DNA of 64,000 nucleotides, from assembly GCA_020746105.1 (NCBI GenBank), contig CM036617.1, positions 143,138,518-143,202,517 on the forward strand, in the 5' to 3' direction. Below the pieces are notes generated by a model that searched no databases, was not told the origin of the DNA, and saw only the letters and a program-made list of their open reading frames with translations. Every line of letters starts with the position of its first letter. The stretch's first letter is position 1. Below are positions 1 to 18,907 of the stretch, one piece after another. The stretch is from Trogon surrucura. Taxonomy: Eukaryota; Chordata; Aves; Trogoniformes; Trogonidae. Both the position numbers and the translations under genes were made by a program.

Positions 1-1784
1 TATCTTGGATACCCATTATGCAGGCAAACAAAGGATATGTAAAACAAGCTGTTGTTAATTTAATATTATGTAAGTCTCCACCTTGGATTGCAGCGTTTTT
101 CAAGCTTATAAGGAATACTTTAGTTATACCCACTTGTTCTGCTACTGTTTTAGCAATACAGGCTGAAGCTACAGTATGTGCTTTTTTATTTCCACCCCCC
201 TCTGGAAATTGAATATGATTCTTTTTACTTCTGTGTTGTATTGTGTCCAGGTTTTAATGTCAGTCACATGAGCCTTTTAGCTGTGTTAATGACTGTTTCT
301 GACTAAACATTTGGACTCAGAGATTTAAAAGATAAAGAGATTCCATTTACCAGGTGCAGGATGCAGCTTTTGTTAAAGTCTTTTTAAATTCAGATAGACA
401 GTCCAAGCACATAGGGTTGTAGGGAGAAAAAAAATCTTGGGTTTTAATTAAAGGTTATTAATTATTGTGGTTTGACTGCAGCAACGTTGTTGACTATTGG
501 ACAGAAAACTTTTAAATAGATGAAAAACCAACAGCATCCACTCCACCCTCCTCTCTCTGCCAAAAAAACCCCCACAAACAAAGAGTAAACAATAAAAAAA
601 CCCCAACAGAAACCTCCCAACCTTCCTGTGATTGCAAGGTTTATTTGGATTCTGTGTGGCATACTTAAAAGTTTAATGAAGAGCCCTTTCTGGCAAATAA
701 ATAAATAACAAGCCGTATTATGTAAGTGCCTTACTATAATGTTTCTTTGAACTTACTCCTGGAGAAATGTAAGCTTTACTTAGAAATGATTTCTACAACA
801 ATCCTAAGAAAAACATGACCACCAGAGATAAACCAGAAATACTTCAAATTGTGGTTTTTATATACTGGAAATAATATAAGGGTACTATCTGTTACTTAAA
901 TCAGTAAGGCACTAAATATACAAATAACTATACAATCTACAATATATAAAAATGCAAATATATTTACAAAGCATATTCATTTGCCAAAGCAGGTTATAAC
1001 ACTTGAAGTAGTCCTTAAACAGTCCGTGAAGCTAAAGAAAGGCCTGCTGAATTGAAGAAATGTTCAAAGACAAAAATTATAAGGAACAACTGCACAAGCC
1101 AAGTATTTACAGGCCCTGGGGTGATGTCTTCTGTCCATGTTCAACTTCTGATCCTGTCTAATCTTGCAACACTAATGAGGTAAAAATTAGCAGCTTGTGG
1201 ACAGAGATTCTTCAGAGGAGCAGTTTGTTTTGCAGGAAGAGGACGTGGATTAACTGGTGGTGCTTTACCTTATGAATCACAATTTAGACATTTCCCAAAG
1301 GGTGTGAAGAGTTGCCGTCCCCCATCATAGGTTACTTGGTATGAGCTGTCTCCCTTTGCATCTTATAGCCAATGTAAACCTACTAAAATCATATGCTGGA
1401 GACAAAATAGCTAGGTGGCTACTTCCAAACCTTGAGCGTTTACGGTTAGTTAAAATTATTACTTTTACAAGGTCTTTTTGTTATTCATTATGCATAGTCC
1501 GGAAGCTTTTCTTCCCATTCTGACTCATCTAGTTATATCTGTCAGACACATAAAGAACTTGGTAAGTAAAAGAAACTCATTATGTATAGAAAATGTGTGG
1601 CATACAGGCACCCTTTGAACTCTTAAGCTTGAGTTACAAGCTTTCTACTTTAAAGGAGGGGAAGTATCTCCCACAACGAATGTAATTTTTGAAGTGAAGT
1701 GGTATGGGAGATAAGTTTCTTCAAATTATTGTAGCTTTGTTTCAGTCCTGAGGAGTTTTTAATGTGATGTGTGTTTTCTTTCAG
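1..1784 (+). other. MRPS35: Last intron of MRPS35 (3' part)
   Basis: This stretch precedes the terminal MRPS35 exon and ends in a good acceptor: a T-rich run followed by CAG at 1782-1784. It is AT-rich, and every frame is broken by stops at short intervals. I looked for an earlier MRPS35 exon on the plus strand and saw none, so the penultimate exon should lie to the left of the window. The open frames at 18-212 and 1341-1523 show no recognisable protein features. Confidence 0.8.
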
Positions 1785-2057
1785 AAAACTGAGATGTGGG
1801 AGAGCGAGAAGACTGAGGAAGACATGGAAGAATATATCTGGGAAAACAGCTGCTCGCAGAAAAATGCCTTGGATACATTACTTCGAATAAAAGCCTCAGA
1901 GAATGTCAGTAATGTAACTGAGGAAGAGCTTCTTGCGTCTGAAGTGGTTAAGAATTACAGAAATTCTGTAATTGCACTTAAAAATGAAGGTGAAACAGAA
2001 GATAACATGTCTCAGTATAAGGAATCTGTGAAGAAACTACTGAATATACAAACATGA
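1785..2057 (+). CDS. MRPS35: MRPS35 terminal coding exon (28S/mS35 mitochondrial ribosomal protein, C-terminus)
   Basis: This is the last coding exon of mitochondrial ribosomal protein S35, a nuclear-encoded subunit of the small mitoribosomal subunit in the mitochondrial matrix. The exon opens in phase 0 right after the acceptor at 1783-1784 and encodes about 90 residues up to TGA at 2055-2057. Recognition rests on family-typical stretches: EEDMEEYIWENS near the start, then EELLASEVVKNYRNSV, and the end motif SQYKESVKKLLN. These match the known vertebrate MRPS35 C-terminus. The peptide is rich in Glu and Lys and looks helical. An ATG at 1764 lies inside the intron and is not a start. The gene is therefore partial here, with its 5' exons outside the window to the left. 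The neighbouring MANSC4 and KLHL42 support the assignment by synteny. Confidence 0.93.
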   Translation, partial: KTEMWESEKTEEDMEEYIWENSCSQKNALDTLLRIKASENVSNVTEEELLASEVVKNYRNSVIALKNEGETEDNMSQYKESVKKLLNIQT

Positions 2058-2300
2058 CCATGAAAGCTGACACTGCAGGTACACCTGGTTGTTATGGAGA
2101 TATTAAACTACTATATTAATATTTCTATATCGTGGATATATAATTATTCAGAGCCTTAACCAAAAATACAAAATTCAATGATGGATTAATTTCAGTAGTA
2201 ATAAGATTTTTCTTTACCACTGGATTTTCTTGTAAGCATAATTTTCCTGTCCATGAATCTTGTTGTTCGAATAAAGTATGTTTTGGGTCGTACTGGTTAC
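2058..2300 (+). other. MRPS35: MRPS35 3' UTR
   Basis: This is AT-rich sequence between the MRPS35 stop codon and the first canonical poly(A) signal. Cleavage is expected some 10-30 bases after that signal. The end coordinate is an estimate from the signal, not an observed transcript end. Confidence 0.6.
2270..2275 (+). terminator. MRPS35: MRPS35 poly(A) signal AATAAA
   Basis: This is a canonical AATAAA hexamer about 210 bases after the MRPS35 stop. A GT/T-rich stretch follows (2278-2295), as expected of a downstream element. Confidence 0.75.
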
Positions 2301-5300
2301 TTGAACATTCGTTTCCGTGCTTTTCTTAGCTTGGAAGATCCTGGTTCAGTCCTCTCTTAAGCATATTCTGACTTAGCACACAACTTCCTTCAGCATATAG
2401 CTTAGACCAGCAATGTCAAAACCAATTAAATTACTTAAGCTCCCAGTTCCATTAATTAAGAACCTGAAAGTTAAGAGCGCTAAACTTCCTAAATGTTTTT
2501 CAAATGTCACTGAGATTTTTCTTTATCTGTAAAATAATGTTGCTTAAGTAGCTTAACTCTTGGAGAGATGCTGAAGCACACTGAACAGTGTGAGCTTCTC
2601 TCAGTTGTCATCATGAGGGCTAACGAATACCCTAAATAAAAATACCTGTCTATAAAATGATGGAATTAAGATAGAAAATGGGATGGTACCACTGCCAGCA
2701 GGAAGAGGCAATGGACACATCTCTGTATATTCCTGTTGTATATACTGGAAGCAGGGCACCCATCCACCTTTTGCCCCCTGTATTGGTGGTACCTGCGCTA
2801 CCTGGAGGGGAGAAGTGTGGCACCACAGTAGGTTGGGACAACCTCCTCACTGCAGCTTTGATGTCGCAGCTGTGGCTTCCCAGATCCCCCTCTGCTGAAG
2901 GCTGCCAAAGGCTGCCCTTTCCTGGTCGTCCTGTCTGCTCCGTCCTCTTGTGCTTTGGGGCAAACAGGCTTGAGTGTGCTACTGCTGGGTCTCCATGTGA
3001 AGGTAAACTTGGAGTTGCTGACAGGATATGAAAGCACACTTGAAAGGAAGAATGATGGGTGTTGCTGGAAGTAAGAGCTGGTGAATAGTGACGCAAGTAT
3101 ATAACTTAAATAGGAATGGACTTGGTATCCTGAGGCCTGCTGAGTTATCTCTTGAATATATGCAGGTTCTTCCAGGAAGAAAATGTTTTTAGCATTCAGC
3201 TTGCTGATGTGAAGTACAGATTAAAAAATTGTATGAATGTTTATATTTGGTAATTGGTATTTGAAAGTAATTGATTTGAAACACCCGAATCAGGGTTAAC
3301 TTCTATTGCCCTCTCACCATTAAGAAAAAAATGAACCCAAGCCTGATAAATATCATCTTGAAAGGACGCAAATAACTCTGCTCTTGCTTTTATTGTACCT
3401 TCCTAGCTCACTGAGATTTCAGCTTAAAGAGAAAGTCTTCATTTTCTGGAAGAGGCAGAGGGAGTTTTTATTCCTCAGACTTAAGGATTCTGCATACCTA
3501 TAAAAGAACCTAGCATGTGGCCCTGCCAGCAACTTGAGAGGAAACAGCATAAGAATAAGGACATTGAAAACAAGGGACTTGTTTTCTGCAGTGTTCTCTG
3601 TGGTTTGACTCACTCATTGCTAGGATTTCTCATTGTTTGTTTTGTGCTTACGTACAGCCAAAGAGTGTATGTATTCCCATTTCCAAAACATTGTCAGTTT
3701 TGGATGGTTTCTTTTTAGGCAGAGATTGTTTTCATGTGCCAGGAGGCTGAGGCTAACATGGGTTTTTACTCCTCGTGAGAATTTACCAGTGCTGTAGCTA
3801 AGATTGAAAATGCTTGTCCTGTAATCCAAATTTTGCACTTACCAACTTTGTTATTTAGTGGTCCTTCCTTTTAAATTTGTATTAATGTGAAGTTTTAGAA
3901 GCAGCTTAATGTGAGGAGAGTTTTAGCTGTTACCAGGTTGTTCCTTTATTCAGGGGTAATGAGACTAATGTTTAAAATTCTCATTTGAAATAGTACATCT
4001 GTGTAATTCCTAATTTTTTTTTTTAACAGCCATGAAACCAAAATTACTGGGGGAGTAACTGCAGTTTGACTCAGATAATGGTATGGATGGTGAAGTTGTG
4101 CCTGGCTTTATTCCAAAGGCGGTTTGGTTCTAGTATGTACACAAGGGCAATTTGTGTCCTTAATTAGCTTTGTCAGTGCTTGTATAAGGACTGGCATACT
4201 AGCAAGCGGCTGTAACTAAATTCTGTTTTGCAGTGGCATGTCTTGTACCAGACTGTCATGAGTAATGCCTTTAAATGTTTTGAGAAATCCAAAACCCCAT
4301 ATGCTTGCTTTTCTCAGTAAAGTTGTTCTTACGTACTCAGGTTATATGAACAGCTAATAAAATCCTCACTGTGACAGGGGACAACTTGATTTTCGTTTGT
4401 TCTTCATAGATTTTAAATGGGCCTAAGCAGAACTCTGTTTGAAAGTCATAGTTAAAATAACAATTTTGCTATACTAAAAACAGTGGCAGGTAGAAAGAGC
4501 AGCACAGCAAAGTAAATTGATTTTTCATTTGATTGTATTAGCATTTTGTTAGCTTCATGGCTAATTCAGAGAGAACCTAAAGTGCACAGGCTTCTAGAGT
4601 TACCTCTGAAGTGTTCAAGCCCAAATTGCATATATTCTATAAATTTTTAAAGAAATACAGTCTATCTCCTGGGTGCCAGGACACTCGAATGTCTCTACCA
4701 ACAATAGATTATCCTTACTGGCCAAGAACAATGTTGGGACTAATTCACTGTGTTCCCTAACCACATCCAAAACTTACCATCAGAAATCAACTGTCAAAGA
4801 TACCGGTTTTCCAGTAATACTTGTCTTAAGGAACCTGTGGCTGTAGAACACTTGGCCAGCTGGCCTTTGAAATCTGCAACCCTGGTTTTCAATGTTGTTT
4901 TCAATTCCTCTCCTTGCTAAGAAACGTGAGCAAAATTAAAAACCTTTATAATCCTGGAAGTGCCCAATCAAGCTGCTAGAATCAAAGGCAATATAAAATT
5001 CAGTTACACTTGTGATTTTTGCTAATGGCATATGTGTTACAGCATAGAACTCGTGTAATGGAATGGACTGGAGCAGAGGTAGACGGCGTTGTATTTTGAG
5101 CTCCTTGTCATCTGGGATGTTTCTTTCTACGTTTTTCTGCTTCTCCCTCTAAACTGTTTGCGTTGGAGAGTGGCAGTATTTCTCTGTGATTTTGTGAAAT
5201 ACCTAGAACACTGGGATCTTAACTCCAGCAGGAGTCTTCCCAACCTTGATGATGTATAATATAGCACATATTTTTGTGGACTGAACCACACATCTTTATT

Positions 5301-8300
5301 TTCCTATATAGTACTCTTGCAGGCCCTCTCACTGGAAACCTGCACTGAAGTTTAAAAACTATAAAGAGGTAAAGAAAAATAGACTGAAAGATCAAGCAAC
5401 TCTGCAGCATAGTAATATCCATAGCATAGTACATCCTTAGCAATGGTTACCTATTAATGTATCATGTAAACTATAAATGCACGATCAAGGTGCATATCGT
5501 TCTGTACACACCTGTGTGTATGTACATTCTTGTTACACGGAAGTGCTCATCTTGCTTTTAAATAGAAATGTAGATGGATGACACTTAAATCAAGAAGCAA
5601 TGCGTAAACTCAAAAGGGAAGAGGAGCTAAACCCCACACATGATATCTCAAGGCACTGGCTGTCTCCATAGGTAATTCTTTTACTGGTATTTACTGGGCA
5701 AGAGGAACATGAAGCTGGTTCATGACAGCCCTGACCTGAGACAACCCTCTCCGTCACAAATTGAAACTTGAGCAGGAAGGCTACTATATGTGCTTCTCTG
5801 AAGTCGCTGCTCTAACCTCCGAGTAGCAGATGCCTCATTTAAAATCCAAATACTTGCCCTCACAAACTGGAAAAGTAAGTTCCTTATGACAAGGAAAAAT
5901 AAGCTGTCTGCAATGGAAAAAAAACTCACACAAATTAAGTTCTTGGCCATCTGGAATGGTGATGATGCATAGTTTTACTGGTGCTGCTGAGGAGACTAAC
6001 CTTTCTTTTATCTCCCATATAAACATTCCAGAGAAAGGTTGAGATCTAGTGCTTGGTCAAACTGGAAAAGAACTTGAAATTGCCAGAATAATGACAATTT
6101 CTTTTTCATCTAGAAACTACTGTCATCGCTGGCGTAAGATGTCTTTTAGTAAACAGTGTGATAGGAGTTGTGAAGTGAAATGTTCAAAGTGTCGTTAAAT
6201 AGTTTCTGGACATTGTTCTATCACGCTTTTACCCTTTAAAGAAGGGCTGTTGGATACTAGGCATAATCTCTTGCTCAAAGTAGACAAGAAAGCCTGTACA
6301 GAGATGTAGTTCAGTCTTTGGTGAGGAGAGTAGATGCTGCAACTACTTGTAAATTCACAAAGCCCTAAGACCTGAACGTGACTGGCTCTGTGTGAAGAGT
6401 TCGGTAAACCCCTACAGATAATCTCATGGTCTTCAGAGAACTACTTCATATTCCTGACTGGCAGTAACACTTTTTGACTTGTTTTCATGCATAATATTGT
6501 TAGAAGCACAGGTTTGCCTAAAATGGGATGTGCTGCTTGGACAAACCATCTTTCTACCATTTTTCTTATAATTAAAATGTATGTGTTTTCTTGTGACTCT
6601 CCTAGTCCTGCTACTGTGCAGGGCCTCTTCCTGTCTGTTTTCTTCTATATATGCCGAACAAACCAAGATGACTGTCCAGAACATCATCTTACATATTTTA
6701 GTCATCCCATTCTGCACAATAAGCATTTGTGTGTCTCATTTTCTTTTGAAAAGAGTGAATATTGAGGTCCTGGTTCCATGATGTGATTCTACAGAACATA
6801 ATACCTAGGGTAAGTATCAAAGGAGCATAAAGGTGCTCTACAGTCACTAATCTGGAGATGAAGAAACTGTGGACACCAGAAATGACTGACTTGCTGTGGA
6901 TCACACAACTGATCAATGATCAAGTTACTTCTCTGGGAATAAAAGGAGGTGGAAAAAAATACCTGTTTGAAAGCAAATAGTATTTTACCTATGTCTTCTG
7001 TTAAAACTAATGCCTTCTTGCAGAGATTTGTGTTTCTGACATGTCAGACTGTATGCCATCTAGTGAAAGATTTGTTTGCTTATCTCTGCATTTGTAGGTA
7101 AGTGACATCCATGGTGTAAGAATAGCAAGTTTTCACTTTTTCAGTACTTGATTTTCTCTTAAAAAAAATCTAATGGTGGTATCTGCCCCTTAAGACTAAC
7201 TTCTTTGTTCTTGAATCAAGCTGCTACAGAGGATCATTTATAGCAAAAAAACCTCAAAACAGTTAAACAAGCTGGAATAGGCCAAGCACTGGTTTGTAAG
7301 TTTGCAGCATGGCAGACTGCTGGCAGGTATTTTGTGGGGCAGTTGGGTAGTAGCCCAGCCTGAGTGGGAAGAGAAGTCAGGATAAGAGTGGACATTAAGA
7401 ACTTGGGGACAAAGAAATTAATGTAAGTCTCGTGTAGGTGTACTGCAATATGTCAGAATCGTCAGTTTTCTGTTGAAGTGCATATTTATATGATAACAGT
7501 AGTATCTTAATGGTAGAGGAAGAAGGGATGTCCCATGTTCTCATCTTGAATGTTACCCATATAGATACTGCCAGAACTGTGTTGCCTTAGGCATGAAATG
7601 ATCTTGCTTCTGTAGCTTCAAGTTCTCAATAAATTATAAAGATATATATTAAGGATGCAAGCACTTTCATTGCAAACTGACATGACAACACTGGCTGAAG
7701 TGTTTTGTGAAAGAGTCCTGTGCCTGTCACCAGTACTGAGCAGGATGAGAAGTACCACAACTTGACTGGAAGCACGTGGTTAGTCAGTTTGTCTGTTTAA
7801 TGTGTTTGATGAGGTTGTCATGATGTGTGAAGCATCTGAACATTACCTGTGGTAGAGATCAAAGCAGACTTTGCGAGCTTGTCATTGTCTGGTTAAGACT
7901 TTATAAATGAAGTTCTGCCTGCTTGTGTCATTAACAGAAAGCCGTGAACATTTCCTTCAGAATTTCACAGAGAAATGGTTGATGGAGCACTGTACACAAA
8001 GAATGCTCAACTGCATAGTCTACAGCTCCTAGTCTAAAGAAGAGCACACCAGTGGTCTCAATGCCTATCACCAGTTCCAGTGTCAGTTGTGGAGAAAGGA
8101 TATAAAGCACATCACAGTAATCTAGAGGCTGAGGAACTCAGTTCCTCCTCTGATATACGTGTGCATTTGTTTCCTTATGAAATGAGTCAGACCAGATCCC
8201 TGTGATGATGAGCACATCACAGGAGACGTACGTTCTTTATTTACAATATCACCACATTCATCGTTTGATGAAATACAGAGTATCTTGGTTCCTTCCTTCT

Positions 8301-10124
8301 AGTTCCTTTCCTTTTGATATTAAAAGCCTGGAAAATATTACCTGTCAACTTCCTCTGACTCAGAAGAGCCCTTGGGCTCTCATCATTCTTAGCTGAAATT
8401 TTTAAACTATGTGCTGGGTTCAGTCACATGATGATTTAGGAAAGTACAATATGATGATAAAAATCAGCTTGTTCCAAATTTAAATTACATCATGCAGTGG
8501 GTACATCTCTAGACTGTGTAACTTTACATATGAGCGTAGAACTACCCTTAAAAACAAATCATACCCAATTCTTATTTTTCTAGCTAAAATAGAAGGAATT
8601 TCTTTTCCATTATTTCAACTGATTAAATAATCCTGCTCCTTTAAAATGTTCTTAGCATGTGTCAATCTCTCTTTTATTACACATAAATTAACACACAAGG
8701 TCAGTCATCAGTTTTCTAAGCTACAGCGCCGATCAGTGTGGGCTAAAATAGAATTTTGAGAGGACTTTTCCTCCAAAACCAACCTGCTCAAGTGTAACTA
8801 AGTATTCATGTTTACAACCCCATCACTGTAGTCTTTGAACATTGCATGAAACTTCCTAGTTTAAAAATAAATTTCCATCACATAGACATGACAATCAGTT
8901 TTATTTTTTTATTGTTTCCTTTTAAAGGATTTACACTTGTCTGGGTAATAGAAAATTCTTACAGCGATTGTAGAAAGAGAAACTAAGACAACAAGTTTAA
9001 AGGAGGAAGAACAATCCTGGTTGCTGTTGAAAATGTTTGCTTTGCAAAGCAAACTTCCTGAGTAAGGTAAGGCAAGGAAATATCTTGCTACCTTGTTGAT
9101 CTTGATTTATCTTCAGGAGGAGCAATTCTATGAATAGAATATACAGGATGAGAAAACAGAAAAGAGGGTTTTATTATAAAGCTAACTTACAGGGCTTTCA
9201 AAACATTTTGTGTATTCCTGTGCAACATCCATTAAATGACTCTCCCTATTTAAAAAAGCTGATGATGTAAATGATAAATAGGAGTAGGCAAGAAAAAGCC
9301 AGTCAAGGTGGAAAATGCAGGTTGATGCTAATGGCAAGGTGTGAAAAAAGCATTAGCTGCATTTGTGATTTCCTTAGCCAATAACAGAATGGATGTGTCA
9401 ATGTGTTGCAGAGTAAGGGACTTTTCAAAAGCAGCTGAAGTCTAAAGGTGCTTATGGAGGTGCTTGAAAACATTTGTAGTGATTGTTAACAGAAGAGTGA
9501 AGTGAGAAGTGGGGTAAAAGTAAAGCATGAAGATTGAATGATCATCTGTTTGGCTATTAGTTAATGGAATTCAGTAGTTTTGGGGAATTGGGTTCTTTCT
9601 GTTGTTTGTCTTTGAAGAGGAGTGCTGGCTAAATTGGAAAAAAAATAAATCTAGAACTTACTTGGAGAAAAATCGGCAGTTTTTATAGAAATAATGAGAT
9701 CTGAGTCAAAGGATCATTAGAGTTAAATGACTTTATGATAGTATTAAACTTTGGTTGGTTTTGCTGATTACACTTATACTTCATTTTCTCAGGATAGTTT
9801 GAAGTCAGGTTTTAAAGGATAGCTGCAGTGAATCTGCTTTCTTAAGTTAGGGCAGGCATATACTGTTTGTTAGACATTAGTCTGGATCAGGCTACAAACA
9901 TGTGCTTGAACACCTCTGAGCATGCATTGGGAGCTATGAATGTGTATGTACTTCTTATGTAAAGAGACAAGGAAATAGTGTTTCATCTGTCAAAAATTAA
10001 ATTACAACCAAAAGATTTTGAAACAGTGAAAAAATTATCTTTGGTCCCATAAAAGAAATAAGCTGATATATATGATTCATTTTTAAAAAGCTATTTGTTG
10101 CAAAACAAAGATGGTGATGGTATT
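2301..10124. other. Intergenic region between convergent MRPS35 and MANSC4
   Basis: This is about 7.8 kb of AT-rich DNA without a supportable exon. It must include the 3' UTR of MANSC4 at its right end, of unknown length. The nearest reverse-strand AATAAA hexamers are at about 9170-9175 and 8900-8913, which is weak support for a poly(A) site. A slightly GC-richer patch at 2650-3096 is open on both strands but shows no known domain. A MIR-like relic sits at about 6845-6925. I see nothing else that is structured. Confidence 0.6.
6845..6925 (-). repeat. Old MIR-like SINE relic
   Basis: The order of words on the plus strand matches the reverse complement of the MIR core: GATGAAGAAACTGTGG, then GACTTGCTGTGGATCACACA. 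In MIR elements this is the region usually read as a gene-tail 'CTGTGTGACCTTGGGCAAG...' stretch. It is heavily diverged, and I cannot see clear ends or target-site duplications. Confidence 0.5.
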
Positions 10125-10804
10125 TTACAAATTACCTTTGACGGTAGAATATTTTATGATTCGCCGCGACATTGTTCTTCTTACGGGCTTATACTGACCT
10201 CTCTTATTGCTGCAACGTTCTGCTGTGAAAGCAACAGTGCAGAAACAGAGGAAGATGAGAGAAGAGCAAAGAACAACAGGAATCAACCAGATACCCAACA
10301 CTGCAGCTTCCCAAGCAGGTGCCTCATCTGAAGTATAATTCCTACCACTGTAGCCTTTGGTTTCATTTGAGTGTTGCTTACTGCTGTTCAGACGAGGAGG
10401 AGTGGGCAGGTGGGATAATACCTTGGCAGACTTGGGTACCAAAGTTGAGTGTACAGTCTTCTTGTCTGAGCTGGTGATTGTCCTACCGCTTACTGAAGTT
10501 GTACTTGTCCTCCTAGTAAAATGATCGTTGGGTGGAAAAGTTTCTGCCCTGGAATAAGTAGTAACTTCAGTTTTTTGAACCATCAGGCTTGTGCTGGAGG
10601 TGTAAGTGTTTGCTGTTGAGCCGTGGCTAGTGGTAGAAGATGGAGCTTGGAGCAGAAAAGAACTTGATGTGGCATTGTGATATTGGCATCTTTCCCACTC
10701 GGTGGTTTTAGTGCAGTTTGGCGTTTTGTAATTACTCGTTGAGGACTGAGTATTTGGCTTTTGGGATGTCAGTTTTTCAAAAAGAAGGAGGTCTGGATCA
10801 ATCC
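10125..10804 (-). CDS. MANSC4: MANSC4 coding exon 3 (stalk, transmembrane segment, cytoplasmic tail)
   Basis: This last coding exon carries residues 122-347. The acceptor is TTTAACAG on the minus strand (AG complement at 10805-10806). It completes the split Gly122 codon and then reads IDPDLLLFEKLTSQ, typical of MANSC4. Residues about 141-285 form a Ser/Thr-rich, probably O-glycosylated stalk with N-glycosylation sequons such as NCT, NAT and NYT. Residues about 288-312 (VLGIWLIPVVLCSSLIFLCF) are a clear hydrophobic membrane span. A basic cytoplasmic tail follows (KPVRRTMSRRIIKY) and ends at the stop at 10125-10127. The frame is also open upstream of the acceptor to 10859, but that extra part is intron. 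The full model of 347 aa is close to the roughly 340 aa of the human protein. The membrane topology is inferred from the sequence; the protein's function is not established. Confidence 0.95.
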
Positions 10805-16237
<5,433 letters not shown>

Positions 16238-16241
16238 TTAG

Positions 16242-16262
16242 TCAGCGCGCTTTCGCCTCCAT
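16242..16262 (-). other. Short uORF in the MANSC4 leader
   Basis: In the presumed MANSC4 5' leader there is an upstream ATG (complement at 16260-16262) followed by five codons and TGA (complement at 16242-16244). It ends 22 bases before the main start. If the leader includes this ATG, it could reduce translation of the main frame. The transcription start is not visible, so inclusion is inferred. Confidence 0.35.
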
Positions 16263-18883
16263 GGATGCCCTAAAGTTTGGGCCAGCATTTTAAGAGGCAA
16301 TCTCTTGAGTGGTGAGGATGCTGCCGATTCTGCCAGCGACACGAGCCAAGGGATGTTTTTTCCAAACAATTCCCATAGTGCTGTTTGGGCAGCTGCTGGA
16401 GGGAAGCAGCCGTTTTATGAGCTCCATACGATTATAATTGTTATTACTGTTGTTCTCTAACTTAATTATTTGAAGGCAGTTTTTGAGAGACAAAAGGCAC
16501 AGGGCCGGTTTTAGTCATTCAGGTAACTTGTTTCTGTGATACCCAGGTTGTGTCTCTTGTCTTTCTGAGACCAAACTAGGCAGACAGCCTTAACGTGGTG
16601 AATAATAGTGATCTCTGCATATCGTTTCACCTCAGCTCTGACAGTGTGCAGCACAGTCACCTGAGAGCAGGCAGGTCTGCCGCTTTGTTCAGGCACACTA
16701 TTACACTCAACACATAAGCAGCAACTAATTTAATTTCTTAACTGTTTTTTGAATCATCTGGTGGCCGCACACGTAGTTTCCTTCTTTACTAATGAACTGA
16801 ACTGTCTAATTCTGTCTCCCAGCCAGAGGTGAAAATTTGTTCTACTTCCCTACTCTGTCTTGGTTAAAAGAATAATATGATTTTATTTGCAGAGATCTAG
16901 GAGGAGATGAATATGACTGGAGAAAGCTGTAACCTACATTCATTTCTGGACCAGAAAGGTAATCAAAGACCTGCCCCTAATCAGTTTGAACAGTCCATAT
17001 GGTTTTTTTTCTGCAAATGTTTAAGCTTGGAAAAAGCCTGTGAGACTGAAAGAAAGAAAATATAGTTGGCATCTAGGGAGGCAATTTTTCAAGCACCTGG
17101 TCTGAAACCTGAAACTCCCACGTGGTTTGTTTCTTGAAAGGACCCAGTCTGATCCCTGATTCCCACTTCTATGTTCCTTTCTTACAGAAAGGCTTTAAAA
17201 TATTACAATACACGAGTTGATTTAAATTCAATGGATTATATAGTGAGGTTGAGAGAATTAGGTACAAATATGGTTGTCTGCAATAAAAATGGTGTATTGA
17301 ATATAAAAAATATTTTAGACTGCATTTTTTTTTTCTTCAGGATTAGAATCAAGGGATTTCCCCAGTTCTGTATGAAATGCAGATCAGCTACCTGAAGGAA
17401 CAGCTTCAAACTCATTTTAATTCTTTAATCACTGTAGCTGGTGTTTGTTTTGCAAAACAAGTCCCCCAGTTTGGAAATGAGCTGACATGTGTACAACTTT
17501 GTTCCTTAGAGATATCCTTAGAAGGTAATAAAGCACAGAGCAGGTTAACTTCTGTTGATCAAATGGCAAGACTAAGGCATTTACTAATTCAGTGGCTATA
17601 ATTAAAAAGCCAGAAAAAAAATGTCTGGTTTTATGCAGACTGCATGTTTGTTGTGGGGAATACATGAATTAAATTGTAAGGAAGAGCACACTTTATGCCT
17701 CTGTCCTGACAACCAGCTCTTGGTATTTGTGTTGTTTTCTTTAGCTTTGGTAGTTTGATCTGCTTTATTTTAATCTTTGTGAAAACCACTACATAAAACC
17801 TTAAATATGTTTCACCTGTTAGTTTGCATTCAGTGGACTGCACAGGGATGGCTTTAGGCATTTATCTACCATTGCCACAAGCACTGTTGACATTACTTGA
17901 TATGGGACACATGTAGAATTTTGAGAGACTTGACTGTGTTTTGGCATTACCTCCAGCATTTAATATGAATTTTGGATCTATTTTGTTTTGTAGGATTTGC
18001 ATGAAAAAAAGTTTATTCCTGATCACTTCCCTCATTCTCACTCTTCCCCTATCTCCAAGAAGGTTCTGAATAACTTGGGGAAGCATTTAACAATCATGTT
18101 AAACTGAAATGAAGCAAGTATTTATATTGGGTAAAGCTGAATATGTCCAGTCCATTTAAATAAGTAAATTGTTTGCATGAGCAAAAAAAATTAGATGTAA
18201 AAGGTAGCTTTAATTGTATATGTATTTGTAGTTATATAAAGATTATGCCTCCTGAGTTCCTCTGGTTGTGTATGTTTGATGCCTTGCAAAGCATAGATGT
18301 AGATAACAAATATCTTTACTTTTTCCTTTTCGGGGGAAAAGATAAAGCACTAGCCCTGTGACCTACATCAATTAGATGGTCCTGAAATACCATATGAATT
18401 TTTTTATTTCAGTAGGCACTAAGATAAAATGTGAGACTGAACATGAACATGCCTGAACATCTCAGCATCTTTCAGACCATTCAAGAAGTCTTTCTGGCAT
18501 CATGTGTTGAACAAAGTAACAAATTCTCAAGTTCCTATTACTTCCATTGAGGCAATCACCAAACAAAGTAAGTGAGAGTACTCATTGTGCATAATATTTA
18601 ATTACGTATTTGCAAAAAATAGGCTTGGTTAACCAGTCCTGTTCTGTACAGATCTATGTGTTTTCAATGTATATTTAAAATCTCTTTTTCTTCATCACCG
18701 TTTGCCAGTAGACACATTGCTATTCTTAGAACTTTCATGTCTTTATTCTGTTCTGCTGTGTGCTTCAACAAAGCAGCCTTTTTTCCTTTTCATTTCTTGT
18801 CATTCTTTCTCCCTTCTCTGTTACTGAATAAATTATAAGAGCAGAAGTATCTGTAGAGAAACTTTATTTAATAAAAAACAGAG

Positions 18884-18907
18884 AAATAAATAAATAAATA
18901 AATAAAT
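18884..18907 (+). repeat. (AAAT)6 microsatellite
   Basis: This is a perfect tetranucleotide run of six AAAT units in AT-rich intergenic DNA. Confidence 0.9.

Noticed and set aside
1764..1784. ATG at 1764 as a start for the MRPS35 peptide
   Set aside because: It lies upstream of a clear splice acceptor, and the peptide is the C-terminus of a longer protein.
2650..3096. Overlapping frames of 148 codons (minus) and 117 codons (plus)
   Set aside because: The patch is locally GC-richer with fewer stops; there is no domain, signal peptide or splice context, and both strands are open at once.
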